From: Aeromicrobium sp. Root344
GTDB taxonomy: Bacteria; Actinomycetota; Actinomycetes; Propionibacteriales; Nocardioidaceae
Direction: 5' to 3'
DNA length: 64,000 nucleotides
Assembly: GCF_001425755.1 (NCBI RefSeq)
Contig: NZ_LMDH01000001.1
Coordinates: forward strand, 1,090,474-1,154,473
A program made the position numbers and the translations under genes. Positions within the stretch are counted from its first letter, which is position 1. Every line of letters starts with the position of its first letter. The notes beneath the pieces were generated by a model. It was not told the DNA's origin and ran no database searches. It worked only from the letters and a program-made list of their open reading frames with translations. Of this stretch, positions 50,220 to 59,039 are shown one piece after another.

Positions 50220-51788
50220 CTAGCCGACGGCTCTTTCGCCGGTCCAGAACTTCGCGCGCAGGGCCTTCTTGTCGGGCTTGCCGAGCGGGGTCAGCGGCAG
50301 CGAGTCCGCGACGATGACCTCCTTGGGCGCCTGGACGGCGCCCTTGCGCTCCTTGACCAGCGCCTGGATCTCGGCCTTGAGGTCGGCGAGCGACCGGCCA
50401 TCACGCTTCGCATCCTCGCGCAGCACGACGATCGCCGTGACGGCCTCGCCGAACTTCTCGTGCGGGGTGCCGATCACGCCGACCTGGGCCACCGCAGGGT
50501 GCTCGGCGACGACGTCCTCGACCTCGCGCGGGAAGACGTTGAAGCCGCCACTGACGATCATGTCCTTGATGCGGTCGACGATGTACCAGAACCCGTCCTC
50601 GTCCTCACGCGCCACGTCACCCGTGTGCAGCCACCCGTCGTGGAACGCCTCGGCGGTCTCCTCGGGCTTGTTCCAGTAGCCGCCCGCGAGCACCGGACCG
50701 GCGACGCAGATCTCGCCAGGTTGACCCGGCTCGACGGGCTGGCCGTCCTCACCGAGCAGCGCGGTGCGCAGGAACGCGCTGGGACGTCCGCAGCTCGCGA
50801 GCCGCTCTGGCGTGTGGTCGGCCTTGGCGAGGTAGGAGATGACCATGGGGCACTCGGACTGCCCGAAGTACTGGGCGAAGATCTTGCCGAACCGGTCGAT
50901 CGCCTCGGCCAGCCGCGTGGGGTTGATCGCCGCGGCACCGTAGTAGACCGTCTCGAGGCTCGACAGGTCGCGCGTGTGCGAGTCCGGGTGGTCCATCAGG
51001 GCGTACAGCATGCTCGGCACGAGCATCGTCGCGGTGATCCGCTCCTCCTCGATCGTGCGCAGCACCGTCGCGGGGTCGAAGCCGGGCAGCACCACGAGCC
51101 GGCCACCCTTGGCGACCGTCGGTGCGAAGAACGCAGCGCCGGCGTGGGACAGCGGCGTGCAGATGAGGAACGTCGGCGCCTCGGGCCACTCCCACTCGGC
51201 GAGCTGCACCTGGGTCATCGCGGCGATGCTCGACGCCGTGCCGATGACGCCCTTGGGCTTGCCGGTCGTGCCTCCGGTGTACGTGATCCCGACGACGTGA
51301 TCGGGGGGCAGGTCCTTCGCGACGAGCGGCTGGACGTCATATGTCGCGGCCTTGGCGGCGAGGTCGTCGATCGTGATGACGGTGCTCAGCGACGGCACCT
51401 TCTCCTGCAGCGCCGCCGCCCGCTCGAGGAACGTCGGGATGTTGTCGACGATCAGGGCGGTCGCACCGGCGTCGTCGAGGACGTACGCGTGGTCGTCGAG
51501 CGAGCCGAGGGGATGCAGCGCCGTTCGGCGGTAGCCCTGCGTCTGGCCCGCGCCGATCAGGAACAGCACCTCGGGCCGGTTGGCGGCGAGCAGGCCGACA
51601 GCCGCACCCGTGCCGGCACCGAGGTCCTCGAGCGCACGCACGTACCGGCTCATCTCGTCGGCCATCTCCTGGCCGGTGATGTTGCGGTCGCCGAGCTGGA
51701 GGACCGAGGCCTCGCGGTGTCGCTTGAGCGAGTCGAGGAGCATCTGCCCCGAGTGCGGTCCGCGGTGGATGTCCGGATCGAGTGTCAT
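50220..51788 (-). CDS. Acyl-CoA synthetase (FadD family, FadD8-like)
   Basis: A 522-residue acyl-adenylate-forming ligase: VGITYTGGTTGKPKGVIGTASS (about 168-188), the A4-type YFGQSECPMVISYL, LHTGDVAREDEDGFWYIVDRIKDMIVSGGFNVFPREVED (hinge and CoA tunnel) and the C-terminal LPLTPLGKPDKKALR with the catalytic Lys. It does not clearly match FadD19, FadD17 or FadD3; the closest recollection is the FadD8 group. Directly downstream of the SDR (0-base gap) and SnoaL genes, whose promoter has a KstR site, so a steroid-derived acid is the likely substrate. Confidence 0.87.
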   Translation of the reverse strand: MTLDPDIHRGPHSGQMLLDSLKRHREASVLQLGDRNITGQEMADEMSRYVRALEDLGAGTGAAVGLLAANRPEVLFLIGAGQTQGYRRTALHPLGSLDDHAYVLDDAGATALIVDNIPTFLERAAALQEKVPSLSTVITIDDLAAKAATYDVQPLVAKDLPPDHVVGITYTGGTTGKPKGVIGTASSIAAMTQVQLAEWEWPEAPTFLICTPLSHAGAAFFAPTVAKGGRLVVLPGFDPATVLRTIEEERITATMLVPSMLYALMDHPDSHTRDLSSLETVYYGAAAINPTRLAEAIDRFGKIFAQYFGQSECPMVISYLAKADHTPERLASCGRPSAFLRTALLGEDGQPVEPGQPGEICVAGPVLAGGYWNKPEETAEAFHDGWLHTGDVAREDEDGFWYIVDRIKDMIVSGGFNVFPREVEDVVAEHPAVAQVGVIGTPHEKFGEAVTAIVVLREDAKRDGRSLADLKAEIQALVKERKGAVQAPKEVIVADSLPLTPLGKPDKKALRAKFWTGERAVG

Positions 51789-52637
51789 CTAGCGTGCTCC
51801 CTTGCCCGGGCCCTTGACCCGTGGATCGTCCTTGAAGTTGATCGCGTCGCGCTCCGAGGCGCCGACGGTGTTGATCGTGATGCCGCCGTCGACGTCGAGG
51901 ATCGTGCCGGTGACGTACGACGACGCGTCCGACGCGAGGAACAGCGCCGCGTCGGCGATGTCGGCGTGCGTGCCCCAACGGCGCAGCGGCGTCGAGGCGG
52001 TGATGGTCTCCTTGATGCCCGGCATCGTCGCGATGACGTTGTCCATGCCCCAGGTGTCCTCGATCGGGCCCGGGCTGATGCCGTTGACGCGTACGCCAGC
52101 AGGTCCCCACTCGAGCGCGAGGCACTTGGTCAGCATGTTGACCGCGGCCTTGGACGCGCACACGTGGCTCTGGAACGCGAGTGGCTTGACCGCCTCGGGC
52201 GCCGTGATCGCGATCAGCGAGGCGCCCGGGGCGCGAAGGTGCTCGAAGCTCGCGCGGTAGAGGTTGAACGTGCCCATGAGGTCGATGTCGACGACGGACT
52301 GGAACGCCTTGGACGACATGCCGAGAGCCGGCGCGTAGAAGTTGCCGGCCTGACCGGCGACCACGATGTCGATGCCGCCGAACGTGTCGGCGGTCTCCTG
52401 CATCGTCTCGGCGATCCGGTCGTAGTCGCGGGCGTCTGCCGGCAGACCCAAGGCCTCGCCGCCGGCCTCGCGGATCTCCTTGGCCGCCGAGGCGCAGCGC
52501 TCGACGTCGCGGCTCATCACCACGACCTTGGCGCCCTGCTCGGCGTAGCGCTTGGCGATCGCGAGGTTGAACCCGCGCGTGCCACCGGCGACGTACGCGA
52601 CCTTGCCCTCGAGGACGTTCTCTCCGAACACCGTCAT
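51789..52637 (-). CDS. SDR-family protein of the 2,4-dienoyl-CoA reductase type
   Basis: A 282-residue SDR. The cofactor region is VAYVAGGTRGFNLAIAKRYAEQGAKVVVMSRD. The usual NNAG is VAGQAGNFYAP, and the usual YxxxK is SHVCASKAAVNMLTKCLALEWGPAGVRVNGISPGPIEDTWGM, so the classical Tyr is missing while Lys remains. This is the pattern of peroxisomal-type 2,4-dienoyl-CoA reductases (DECR2: VHAGSAKAAVDAM). Such enzymes reduce double bonds during beta-oxidation of unsaturated side chains, which would suit plant sterols or dienoyl intermediates. ATGA overlap with the SnoaL gene. Confidence 0.82.
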   Translation of the reverse strand: MTVFGENVLEGKVAYVAGGTRGFNLAIAKRYAEQGAKVVVMSRDVERCASAAKEIREAGGEALGLPADARDYDRIAETMQETADTFGGIDIVVAGQAGNFYAPALGMSSKAFQSVVDIDLMGTFNLYRASFEHLRAPGASLIAITAPEAVKPLAFQSHVCASKAAVNMLTKCLALEWGPAGVRVNGISPGPIEDTWGMDNVIATMPGIKETITASTPLRRWGTHADIADAALFLASDASSYVTGTILDVDGGITINTVGASERDAINFKDDPRVKGPGKGAR

Positions 52638-53095
52638 GACTGCTCCCCCTTCGTGAACGACGCCATCGCGCGCTCGGGCTCCCAGTAGGCCTTCATCGAC
52701 GCCACCCGTCCGTCGTCGTGCACGACGTAGACCATGATCAGGTCGGTCGTGCTGTAGCTCCCGTCGGGAAACGTCGTCGTGATGCGGCCGACGTTGGCGC
52801 ACGTGTTGCTGCCGGGGTTGGCGAACGAGTCGGTGATCTCGAACGCGAATCGGTCGATCGGGGCGATCGCGGCGTTCCAGAACGCGCGGATGCCGTCGTG
52901 CCCCCGGTGTCCCTTGCCGTCGGGGTCGAACATCGACGGCCCGACGGGGTCCTCGATGACAGCGTCCTCGGCGTACACCGTCAGCCACTCGTCGAGGTCG
53001 CCCTTGGCGACGGCGGAGTACGAGCGTTGTGAAGCAGAGCGGGCGGGGTGCGGATCGTTGGGCGCGTTCCACGTGATGGCGTCGGACGAGATCAT
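52634..53095 (-). CDS. SnoaL-like (NTF2-fold) protein
   Basis: A 153-residue NTF2-fold protein: RSYSAVAKGDLDEWLTVYAEDAVIEDPVGPSMFDPDGKGHRGHDGIRAFWNAAIAPIDRFAFEITDSFANPGSNTCANVGRI. This fold includes steroid delta-5-isomerases and limonene epoxide hydrolases; the Asp-Pro-Val-Gly and Tyr-Ala-Glu-Asp blocks are typical of steroid-cluster SnoaL proteins. I start at ATG 53095, because TAGTAT lies 7 bases upstream, making it leaderless; ATG 53104 is inside that promoter. First gene of a three-gene KstR-type unit with an SDR and an acyl-CoA ligase. Confidence 0.8.
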   Translation of the reverse strand: MISSDAITWNAPNDPHPARSASQRSYSAVAKGDLDEWLTVYAEDAVIEDPVGPSMFDPDGKGHRGHDGIRAFWNAAIAPIDRFAFEITDSFANPGSNTCANVGRITTTFPDGSYSTTDLIMVYVVHDDGRVASMKAYWEPERAMASFTKGEQS

Positions 53096-53106
53096 GCTCG
53101 TCATAC

Positions 53107-53120
53107 TAGAACACGTTCCA
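53107..53120. promoter_or_regulatory. KstR-type operator for the SnoaL-SDR-ligase unit
   Basis: TAGAACACGTTCCA matches TnnAACnnGTTnnA exactly. It lies 12-25 bases upstream of the minus-strand start codon at 53095, overlapping the -10. Confidence 0.85.
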
Positions 53121-53151
53121 GTTTTGAGGAATGTCCACTTGCCGCCAAAAC

Positions 53152-53165
53152 TAGAACATGTTTCA
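53152..53165. promoter_or_regulatory. KstR-type operator for the DUF35-ltp4-ltp3 unit
   Basis: TAGAACATGTTTCA matches TnnAACnnGTTnnA exactly. A TTCACT -10 (53162-53167) overlaps its end and the ATG follows 7 bases later (leaderless). Confidence 0.85.
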
Positions 53166-53174
53166 CTTTGGTCC

Positions 53175-54134
53175 ATGACGGAAGCCGGGACCCTGCACGC
53201 GCCCATGAAGGTCGAGTTCGACTACACCCGGTCCCTCGGACCCACGCTCTCTGAGTTCATGACCGGCCTCAAGCGCCGGCAGATCCTCGGGGGCGTGCTG
53301 TCCGACGGGACCATCGCCGTACCTCCCCCGGAGTTCGACGCCGAGACGTACGAGCCGATCACCGAGATGGTGCCGGTGCAGGACGAGGGCGTCGTGCAGA
53401 CCTGGGCCTGGGTGCCCGAGCCCGTGCCTGGGCAGCCCCTCGACCGGCCGTTCGCGTTCGCCCACATCCTGCTCGACGGCGCCGACCGCCCGCTGCTCCA
53501 CGCGGTCGCCGTCGACTCGGCGGACCAGATCGAGACCGGCCTGCGCGTGCGTGCCGTGTGGGCCGACGAGCCGGTCGGCGCGATCACCGATGTTCGCTGG
53601 TTCGAGCCCGCGGGCGATGCCGCAGCGACGACGCCCGGCCAGGAGGGTGGCGAGGCGGTCACCGGCATCATCTCGCCGGTGCACCTCGCGTACGACTTCG
53701 CCGCGTCGCCTGAGGAGTCGAAGTTCTTCCGCGGCCTCGCCGAGGGCAAGATCCTCGGTCAGCGGTGCCCGACGTGCGGCAAGGTGTACGTCCCGCCGCG
53801 CGGTGCGTGCCCCGTCGACGGGGTGCCGACGACGACCGAGGTCGAGGTGCCGGACACCGGCATCGTCACGACGTTCTGCATCGTCAACGTGCCGTTCCTC
53901 GGCCAGAAGATCACGCCGCCGTACGTCTCGGCCTACATGCTGCTCGACGGCGCGGACATCGCGTTCCTCCACCTCCTGCTCGGCGTCGATCCTGCGGACG
54001 TGCGCATGGGCATGCGGGTCAAGGCGGTCTGGAAGCCGCGCGACGAGTGGGGCACGACGATCGAGAACATCAGCCACTTCGAGCCGACCGGGGAACCGGA
54101 CGCCGACTTCGAGACATACAAGGTGCACCTGTGA
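53175..54134 (+). CDS. Double OB-fold zinc-ribbon (DUF35) protein, Rv3521-like partner of Ltp3/Ltp4
   Basis: A 319-residue protein with two OB-fold halves. The second has the rubredoxin-like zinc ribbon CPTCGKVYVPPRGACPVDG (about 197-215) and an OB fold with IVTTFCIVNVPFLGQKITPPYVSAYMLLDGAD. The first half lacks the Cys residues. DUF35 proteins bind thiolase-like proteins and are required by steroid side-chain retro-aldolases (ChsH2/Ltp2 type). In M. tuberculosis Rv3521 precedes ltp4 and ltp3, exactly as here. Start ATG 53175; the earlier open frame is a shadow. Confidence 0.88.
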   Translation: MTEAGTLHAPMKVEFDYTRSLGPTLSEFMTGLKRRQILGGVLSDGTIAVPPPEFDAETYEPITEMVPVQDEGVVQTWAWVPEPVPGQPLDRPFAFAHILLDGADRPLLHAVAVDSADQIETGLRVRAVWADEPVGAITDVRWFEPAGDAAATTPGQEGGEAVTGIISPVHLAYDFAASPEESKFFRGLAEGKILGQRCPTCGKVYVPPRGACPVDGVPTTTEVEVPDTGIVTTFCIVNVPFLGQKITPPYVSAYMLLDGADIAFLHLLLGVDPADVRMGMRVKAVWKPRDEWGTTIENISHFEPTGEPDADFETYKVHL

Positions 54135-54168
54135 GAGAGCGTCAGCGAACGAACCATGAGGCAGGGTT

Positions 54169-54216
54169 CCTGCCGACACGTCCGTACCGTGCCCTTCCCA
54201 CGGAGGTGTCGGCAGG
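54169..54216 (+). promoter_or_regulatory. Hairpin covering the ltp4 ribosome-binding site
   Basis: Arms CCTGCCGACACGTCCGT (54169-54185) and ACGGAGGTGTCGGCAGG (54200-54216) pair at 16 of 17 positions. The right arm contains the GGAGG ribosome-binding site and ends directly before the ATG at 54217. It may lower ltp4 translation relative to the upstream gene or stabilise the mRNA end. Confidence 0.65.
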
Positions 54217-55272
54217 ATGAGGGACGTTGCAGTCGTAGGTTTTGCCCAGCGGCAGATGAAGGAGTTCGACGGGTCTCCCACCTGCGTCGAGCTGCTCGTG
54301 CCGATCTTCGCCGAGCTGTTCGAGCAGACCGGCTGGACCAAGTCCGACATCGGGTTCTGGTGCTCGGGGTCGAGCGACTACCTCGCCGGGCGGTCGTTCT
54401 CGTTCGTCTCGGCCGTCGACGCGATCGGCGCGCTGCCTCCGGTCATGGAGTCACACGTCGAGATGGACGCCGCGTGGGCGCTCTACGAGGCCTGGGTCAA
54501 GATCCAGACCGGCCTCGTCGACACTGCCCTGGTCTACGGCTTCGGCAAGTCCAGCGCCGGCCAGCTGCGGCGCATCATGTCGCTGCAGATGGACCCCTAC
54601 ACGGTCACGCCACTCTGGGCCGACGCCGTCTCGATCGCCGCGATGCAGGCGCGGTCAGGGCTCCAAGGTGGAGCTTGGGACGAGGAGCAGATGGCCGCGG
54701 TCGTCGCGCGATCGATGAGCGACGCCACTGACAATGAGCACGCCATACGAGCCAAGGCCACGTCGGTCGAGGACGTGCTGGCCCAGCCCGTGTACGCCGA
54801 TCCGCTCCGCCGCTGGGACTGCGCGCCAGTCTCCGACGGTGCTGCGGCGATCGTCATCTCGGCTGCGGACGCTCCCGCATTCGACCGGCTCAAGAGCCCA
54901 GCCGCCTGGATCACCGGAATCGAGCACCGCATCGAGCCCGGCGCACTGAGCAACCGTGACCTCACGGTGTCGACGAGCACCGCATCGGCTGGAGCCGCCG
55001 TCGGTGTCGACGGCGTCGACCTCGCTGAGCTGCACGCTCCGTTCTCGCACCAGGAGCTGATCCTCGGCTCGGCCCTCGGCCTCGGCGACGACGTACGGAT
55101 CAACCCGTCCGGCGGCGCCCTGACCGCCAACCCGATGTTCACCGCCGGGCTCAACCGGATCGGCGAGGCCGCTCGACAGATCTGGGCCGGCTCGTCGCAG
55201 CGTGCCCTCGCACACGCCACCTCAGGACCCGCCCTGCAACAGAATCTCGTGATGACGATGGAGGCACGATGA
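54217..55272 (+). CDS. ltp4: Thiolase-like steroid lyase, Ltp4 type
   Basis: A 351-residue thiolase-fold protein: VAVVGFAQRQMKEFDG, then SDIGFWCSGSSDYLAGRSFSFVSAVDAIGALPPVMESHVEMDAAWALYEAWVKIQTGLVDTALVYGFGKSSAG, as in mycobacterial Ltp4 (Rv3522). The thiolase nucleophile position (usually Cys before ASG) reads VEMDAAW, so no acyl-enzyme Cys is present; catalysis as a retro-aldolase or a structural role is expected. It overlaps ltp3 by ATGA. With the DUF35 protein it likely forms a heteromer acting on branched or C22 steroid side chains. Confidence 0.9.
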   Translation: MRDVAVVGFAQRQMKEFDGSPTCVELLVPIFAELFEQTGWTKSDIGFWCSGSSDYLAGRSFSFVSAVDAIGALPPVMESHVEMDAAWALYEAWVKIQTGLVDTALVYGFGKSSAGQLRRIMSLQMDPYTVTPLWADAVSIAAMQARSGLQGGAWDEEQMAAVVARSMSDATDNEHAIRAKATSVEDVLAQPVYADPLRRWDCAPVSDGAAAIVISAADAPAFDRLKSPAAWITGIEHRIEPGALSNRDLTVSTSTASAGAAVGVDGVDLAELHAPFSHQELILGSALGLGDDVRINPSGGALTANPMFTAGLNRIGEAARQIWAGSSQRALAHATSGPALQQNLVMTMEAR

Positions 55273-56435
55273 GCACGCTCGCCGCAGTGGTCGGTGTCGG
55301 CCAGACCCACCACCGGGCCAAGCGCGGTGACGTGTCGATGGCCGGCCTCCTGCGAGAGGCGGTCGACCGCGCCCTCGCCGACGCCGAGCTGACGTTCGCC
55401 GACATCGACGCGATCGTCATCGGCAAGGCGCCCGACCTGTTCGAGGGCGTCATGATGCCCGAGCTCTATCTCGCCGAGGCTCTCGGCGCGGCCGGCAAGC
55501 CTTTGCTCCGCGTGCACACCGCCGGCTCGGTCGGCGGGTCGACCGCGATCGTCGCGGCATCGCTCGTCGAGGCCGGCATCCACGAACGCGTGCTCACGGT
55601 CGCGTTCGAGAAGCAGTCGGAGTCCAACGCCATGTGGGCGCTGTCGATCGCGGTGCCGTTCATCATGCCGGTGCACGCCGGCGCCGGCGGCTACTTCGCG
55701 CCCCACGTGCGGTCGTACATCCGACGGTCCGGCGCACCCACGCACATCGGTGCGATCGTCGCGGCCAAGGATCGGCAGAACGCACTCAAGAACCCCTTCG
55801 CCCACCTGCAGAACCCCGACACCACCGTCGAGTCCGTCATGGCGTCGCAGATGCTGTGGGACCCGATCCGCTACGACGAGACGTGCCCGTCGTCCGACGG
55901 CGCGTGCGCGCTGGTGATCGCGTCTGAGTCGGCTGTGGAGCGTTCTGGCATCAAGAACCCGGCGTGGATCCACGGCACCCAGATGCGCAGCGAGCCCACG
56001 ACCGCGGCCGAGCGCGACCAGGTCAACCCGCACGCCGGCCGCGAAGCTGCCGCTGCGTTGTGGAAGCAGGCCGGCATCACCTCACCGATCGACGAGATCG
56101 ACTGCGCCGAGATCTATGTGCCGTTCTCGTGGTTCGAGCCGATGTGGCTGGAGAACCTCGGCTTCACCGAGCAGGGCGGCGGGTGGAAGCTCACCGAGGC
56201 GGGAGAGACCGCCATCGGCGGTCGCATCCCGGTCAACATGAGCGGCGGCGTGCTGTCGTCCAACCCGATCGGCGCCAGCGGCATGCTGCGCTTCGGCGAG
56301 GCAGCGCTGCAGGTCATGGGCGAGGCCGGCGAGCATCAGGTCGACGGCGCCCGCAAGGCCCTCGGCCACGCGTACGGCGGTGGCTCCCAGTTCTTCGCGA
56401 TGTGGGTCGTCGGAGCCGACAAGCCGAGTCATTAG
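55269..56435 (+). CDS. ltp3: Thiolase-like steroid lyase, Ltp3 type
   Basis: A 388-residue thiolase-fold protein: VVGVGQTHHRAKRGDVSMAGLLREAVDRALADAELTFADIDAIVIGKAPDLFEGVMMPELYLAEALGAAGKPLLRVHTAGSVGGSTAIVAASLV, FEKQSESNAMWALSI, PSSDGACALVI and NMSGGVLSSNPIGASGMLRFGEAALQVMGEAG. These blocks follow mycobacterial Ltp3 (Rv3523) closely. The canonical active Cys position reads HTAGSVGGS, so ordinary thiolysis is not expected. It probably acts with Ltp4 and DUF35 in aldol cleavage of sterol side-chain CoA esters. Confidence 0.93.
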   Translation: MSTLAAVVGVGQTHHRAKRGDVSMAGLLREAVDRALADAELTFADIDAIVIGKAPDLFEGVMMPELYLAEALGAAGKPLLRVHTAGSVGGSTAIVAASLVEAGIHERVLTVAFEKQSESNAMWALSIAVPFIMPVHAGAGGYFAPHVRSYIRRSGAPTHIGAIVAAKDRQNALKNPFAHLQNPDTTVESVMASQMLWDPIRYDETCPSSDGACALVIASESAVERSGIKNPAWIHGTQMRSEPTTAAERDQVNPHAGREAAAALWKQAGITSPIDEIDCAEIYVPFSWFEPMWLENLGFTEQGGGWKLTEAGETAIGGRIPVNMSGGVLSSNPIGASGMLRFGEAALQVMGEAGEHQVDGARKALGHAYGGGSQFFAMWVVGADKPSH

Positions 56436-56448
56436 GGGCGCCACGCCG

Positions 56449-56508
56449 CGATTTGGCCCGGGATCCACCACCTGACACTGGTCTGGTGGTGGTTCTCGGG
56501 CCAAATCG
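56449..56508. terminator. Two-stage long inverted repeat between convergent ltp3 and cyp125
   Basis: Outer arms CGATTTGGCCCG (56449-56460) and CGGGCCAAATCG (56497-56508) are perfect; the inner arms (GATCCACCACC against GGTGGTGGTTC) are nearly so. Probable bidirectional terminator with the same architecture as those at 45.1 and 50.2 kb. Confidence 0.75.
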
Positions 56509-56514
56509 TGGGGG

Positions 56515-57759
56515 TCAGACGTACTGGACCGGGAGCTCCTTGATGCCGTTGATCCAGCCGTGGCGGAGGCGCTTGGCCTCGCCGAGCTGCTTGATGTCGG
56601 GCAGCCGGTCGGCGAGCGTGTTGAACATGATCTCGACCTCGAGGCGGGCCAGGTTGGCGCCGATGCAGTAGTGCGCGCCGTGGCCGCCGAACGACAGGTG
56701 CGGGTTGGGGCTGCGGGTGATGTCGAACGTGTTGGGGTCGGTGAAGACCTCTTCGTCGTGGTTGGCGCTGGCGTAGTAGAGGCCGACACGCTCGCCCTTC
56801 TTGACCTCGACGTCGCCGACCATCACGTCGTTGATCGCGGTGCGCTGGAACGTCGTCACCGGGGTGGCCCAGCGGATGACCTCGTCGACCATGGTCGAGG
56901 GGCGCTCCGCCTTCCACAGCTCCCACTGGTCGGGGTGCTGGAAGAACGCGTTCATGCCGTGCGTGATCGCGTTGCGGGTGGTCTCGTTGCCGGCGACCGC
57001 CAGCATGATGACGAAGTAGCCGAACTCGTCCTCGCCGAGCTGGCCGTGGCCGTCGACGTCGGCGGTGATGAGCTTGGTGATGATGTCGTCCTGAGGGTTC
57101 TTGCGACGCTCCTCGGCGAGGCCCATGGCGTAGACCAGGATCTCGGCAGCGGCCTCGTCCGGGTTGCCCACGAAGTCCGGGTCGTCGAACGACATCATCG
57201 TGTTGGACCAGTCGAAGAGCTTGCCGCGATCCTCCTGCGGTACGCCCATCAGGTCGGCGATCGCCTGGAGCGGCAGCTCCGAGGCGACCTCGTTGACGAA
57301 GTCGCCGGAACCCTTGGCGATGGCCTCGTCGACGATGTTGTTGGCGCGCTGCACGAGGACGTCGTGCTGCGCGTTGATCGAGCGGGGCGTGAAGCCGCGG
57401 CTGATGATCTGGCGGATCTTGGTGTGGTCCGGCGGATCCTGGTTGATCAGCATGATGCCCTGCAGCTCGACCTGCTCGCGGGTCATGTCCGGCGCGAACC
57501 GGATGATCGCGCCGTTCTCCTGGCTCGAGAAGTCCTTGCTGTTCTTGGAGACGGCAGCGACGTCAGCGTGCTTGCTGATCGCCCAGAAGCCCTCGCCGTT
57601 GAACCCGGCGCGGGACTCCGGGGTCTGCTCGACCCACCACACCGGGGCCGTACGCCTCAGCTCCGCGAACTCGTCGAGCGGCACACCCGTCTGGCACAGG
57701 TCAGGGTCGGTGGGGTCGAAACCGGCGGGAATGGCGGGGGCAGCGGGCGACGCGGTCAC
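56515..57759 (-). CDS. cyp125: Steroid C26-monooxygenase, CYP125
   Basis: A 414-residue P450: LINQDPPDHTKIRQIISRGFTPRSI, I-helix VAGNETTRNAITHGM, ExxR in DEVIRWATPVTTFQRTA, and heme loop SFGGHGAHYCIGANLARLE with C365. The sequence, with NFVGNPDEA-like and GFNGEGFWAISKHADV blocks, fits CYP125, which oxidises the terminal methyl (C26) of cholesterol and 4-cholestenone. GTG 57759 is the start, with AGGAG in front; the overlapping ATG is out of frame. Divergent from fadA5, as in M. tuberculosis, with two KstR-type sites between. Confidence 0.93.
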   Translation of the reverse strand: MTASPAAPAIPAGFDPTDPDLCQTGVPLDEFAELRRTAPVWWVEQTPESRAGFNGEGFWAISKHADVAAVSKNSKDFSSQENGAIIRFAPDMTREQVELQGIMLINQDPPDHTKIRQIISRGFTPRSINAQHDVLVQRANNIVDEAIAKGSGDFVNEVASELPLQAIADLMGVPQEDRGKLFDWSNTMMSFDDPDFVGNPDEAAAEILVYAMGLAEERRKNPQDDIITKLITADVDGHGQLGEDEFGYFVIMLAVAGNETTRNAITHGMNAFFQHPDQWELWKAERPSTMVDEVIRWATPVTTFQRTAINDVMVGDVEVKKGERVGLYYASANHDEEVFTDPNTFDITRSPNPHLSFGGHGAHYCIGANLARLEVEIMFNTLADRLPDIKQLGEAKRLRHGWINGIKELPVQYV

Positions 57760-57776
57760 ATGGGCTCCTAGATTTC

Positions 57777-57790
57777 TATAACACGTTCTA
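57777..57790. promoter_or_regulatory. KstR-type operator for cyp125
   Basis: TATAACACGTTCTA matches TnnAACnnGTTnnA exactly, 18-31 bases upstream of the cyp125 start and overlapping the minus-strand TATAGA -10. Confidence 0.85.
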
Positions 57791-57837
57791 GTTCATCCTG
57801 ACATGACTTGCGGCGATTCGGAAGGCTTGTGCAAGAC

Positions 57838-57851
57838 GAGAACGTGTTCTA
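57838..57851. promoter_or_regulatory. KstR-type operator for fadA5
   Basis: GAGAACGTGTTCTA matches TnnAACnnGTTnnA except for the first base. It overlaps the fadA5 -10 (TCTAGT, 57848-57853); the ATG follows 8 bases later, and the intervening TTTTACC is shared with the fadE26 promoter. Confidence 0.82.
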
Positions 57852-57852
57852 G

Positions 57853-59025
<1,173 letters not shown>

Positions 59026-59039
59026 CCAGAAGGACTGCC

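Noticed and set aside
49614-52688. 1024-residue plus-strand open frame
   Set aside because: Low-complexity Arg/Asp/Gly-rich shadow across the P450, acyl-CoA ligase and SDR genes.
53104-53206. Longer N-terminus for the SnoaL protein
   Set aside because: It would place the start upstream of or inside the KstR operator and -10; ATG 53095 fits a leaderless transcript.
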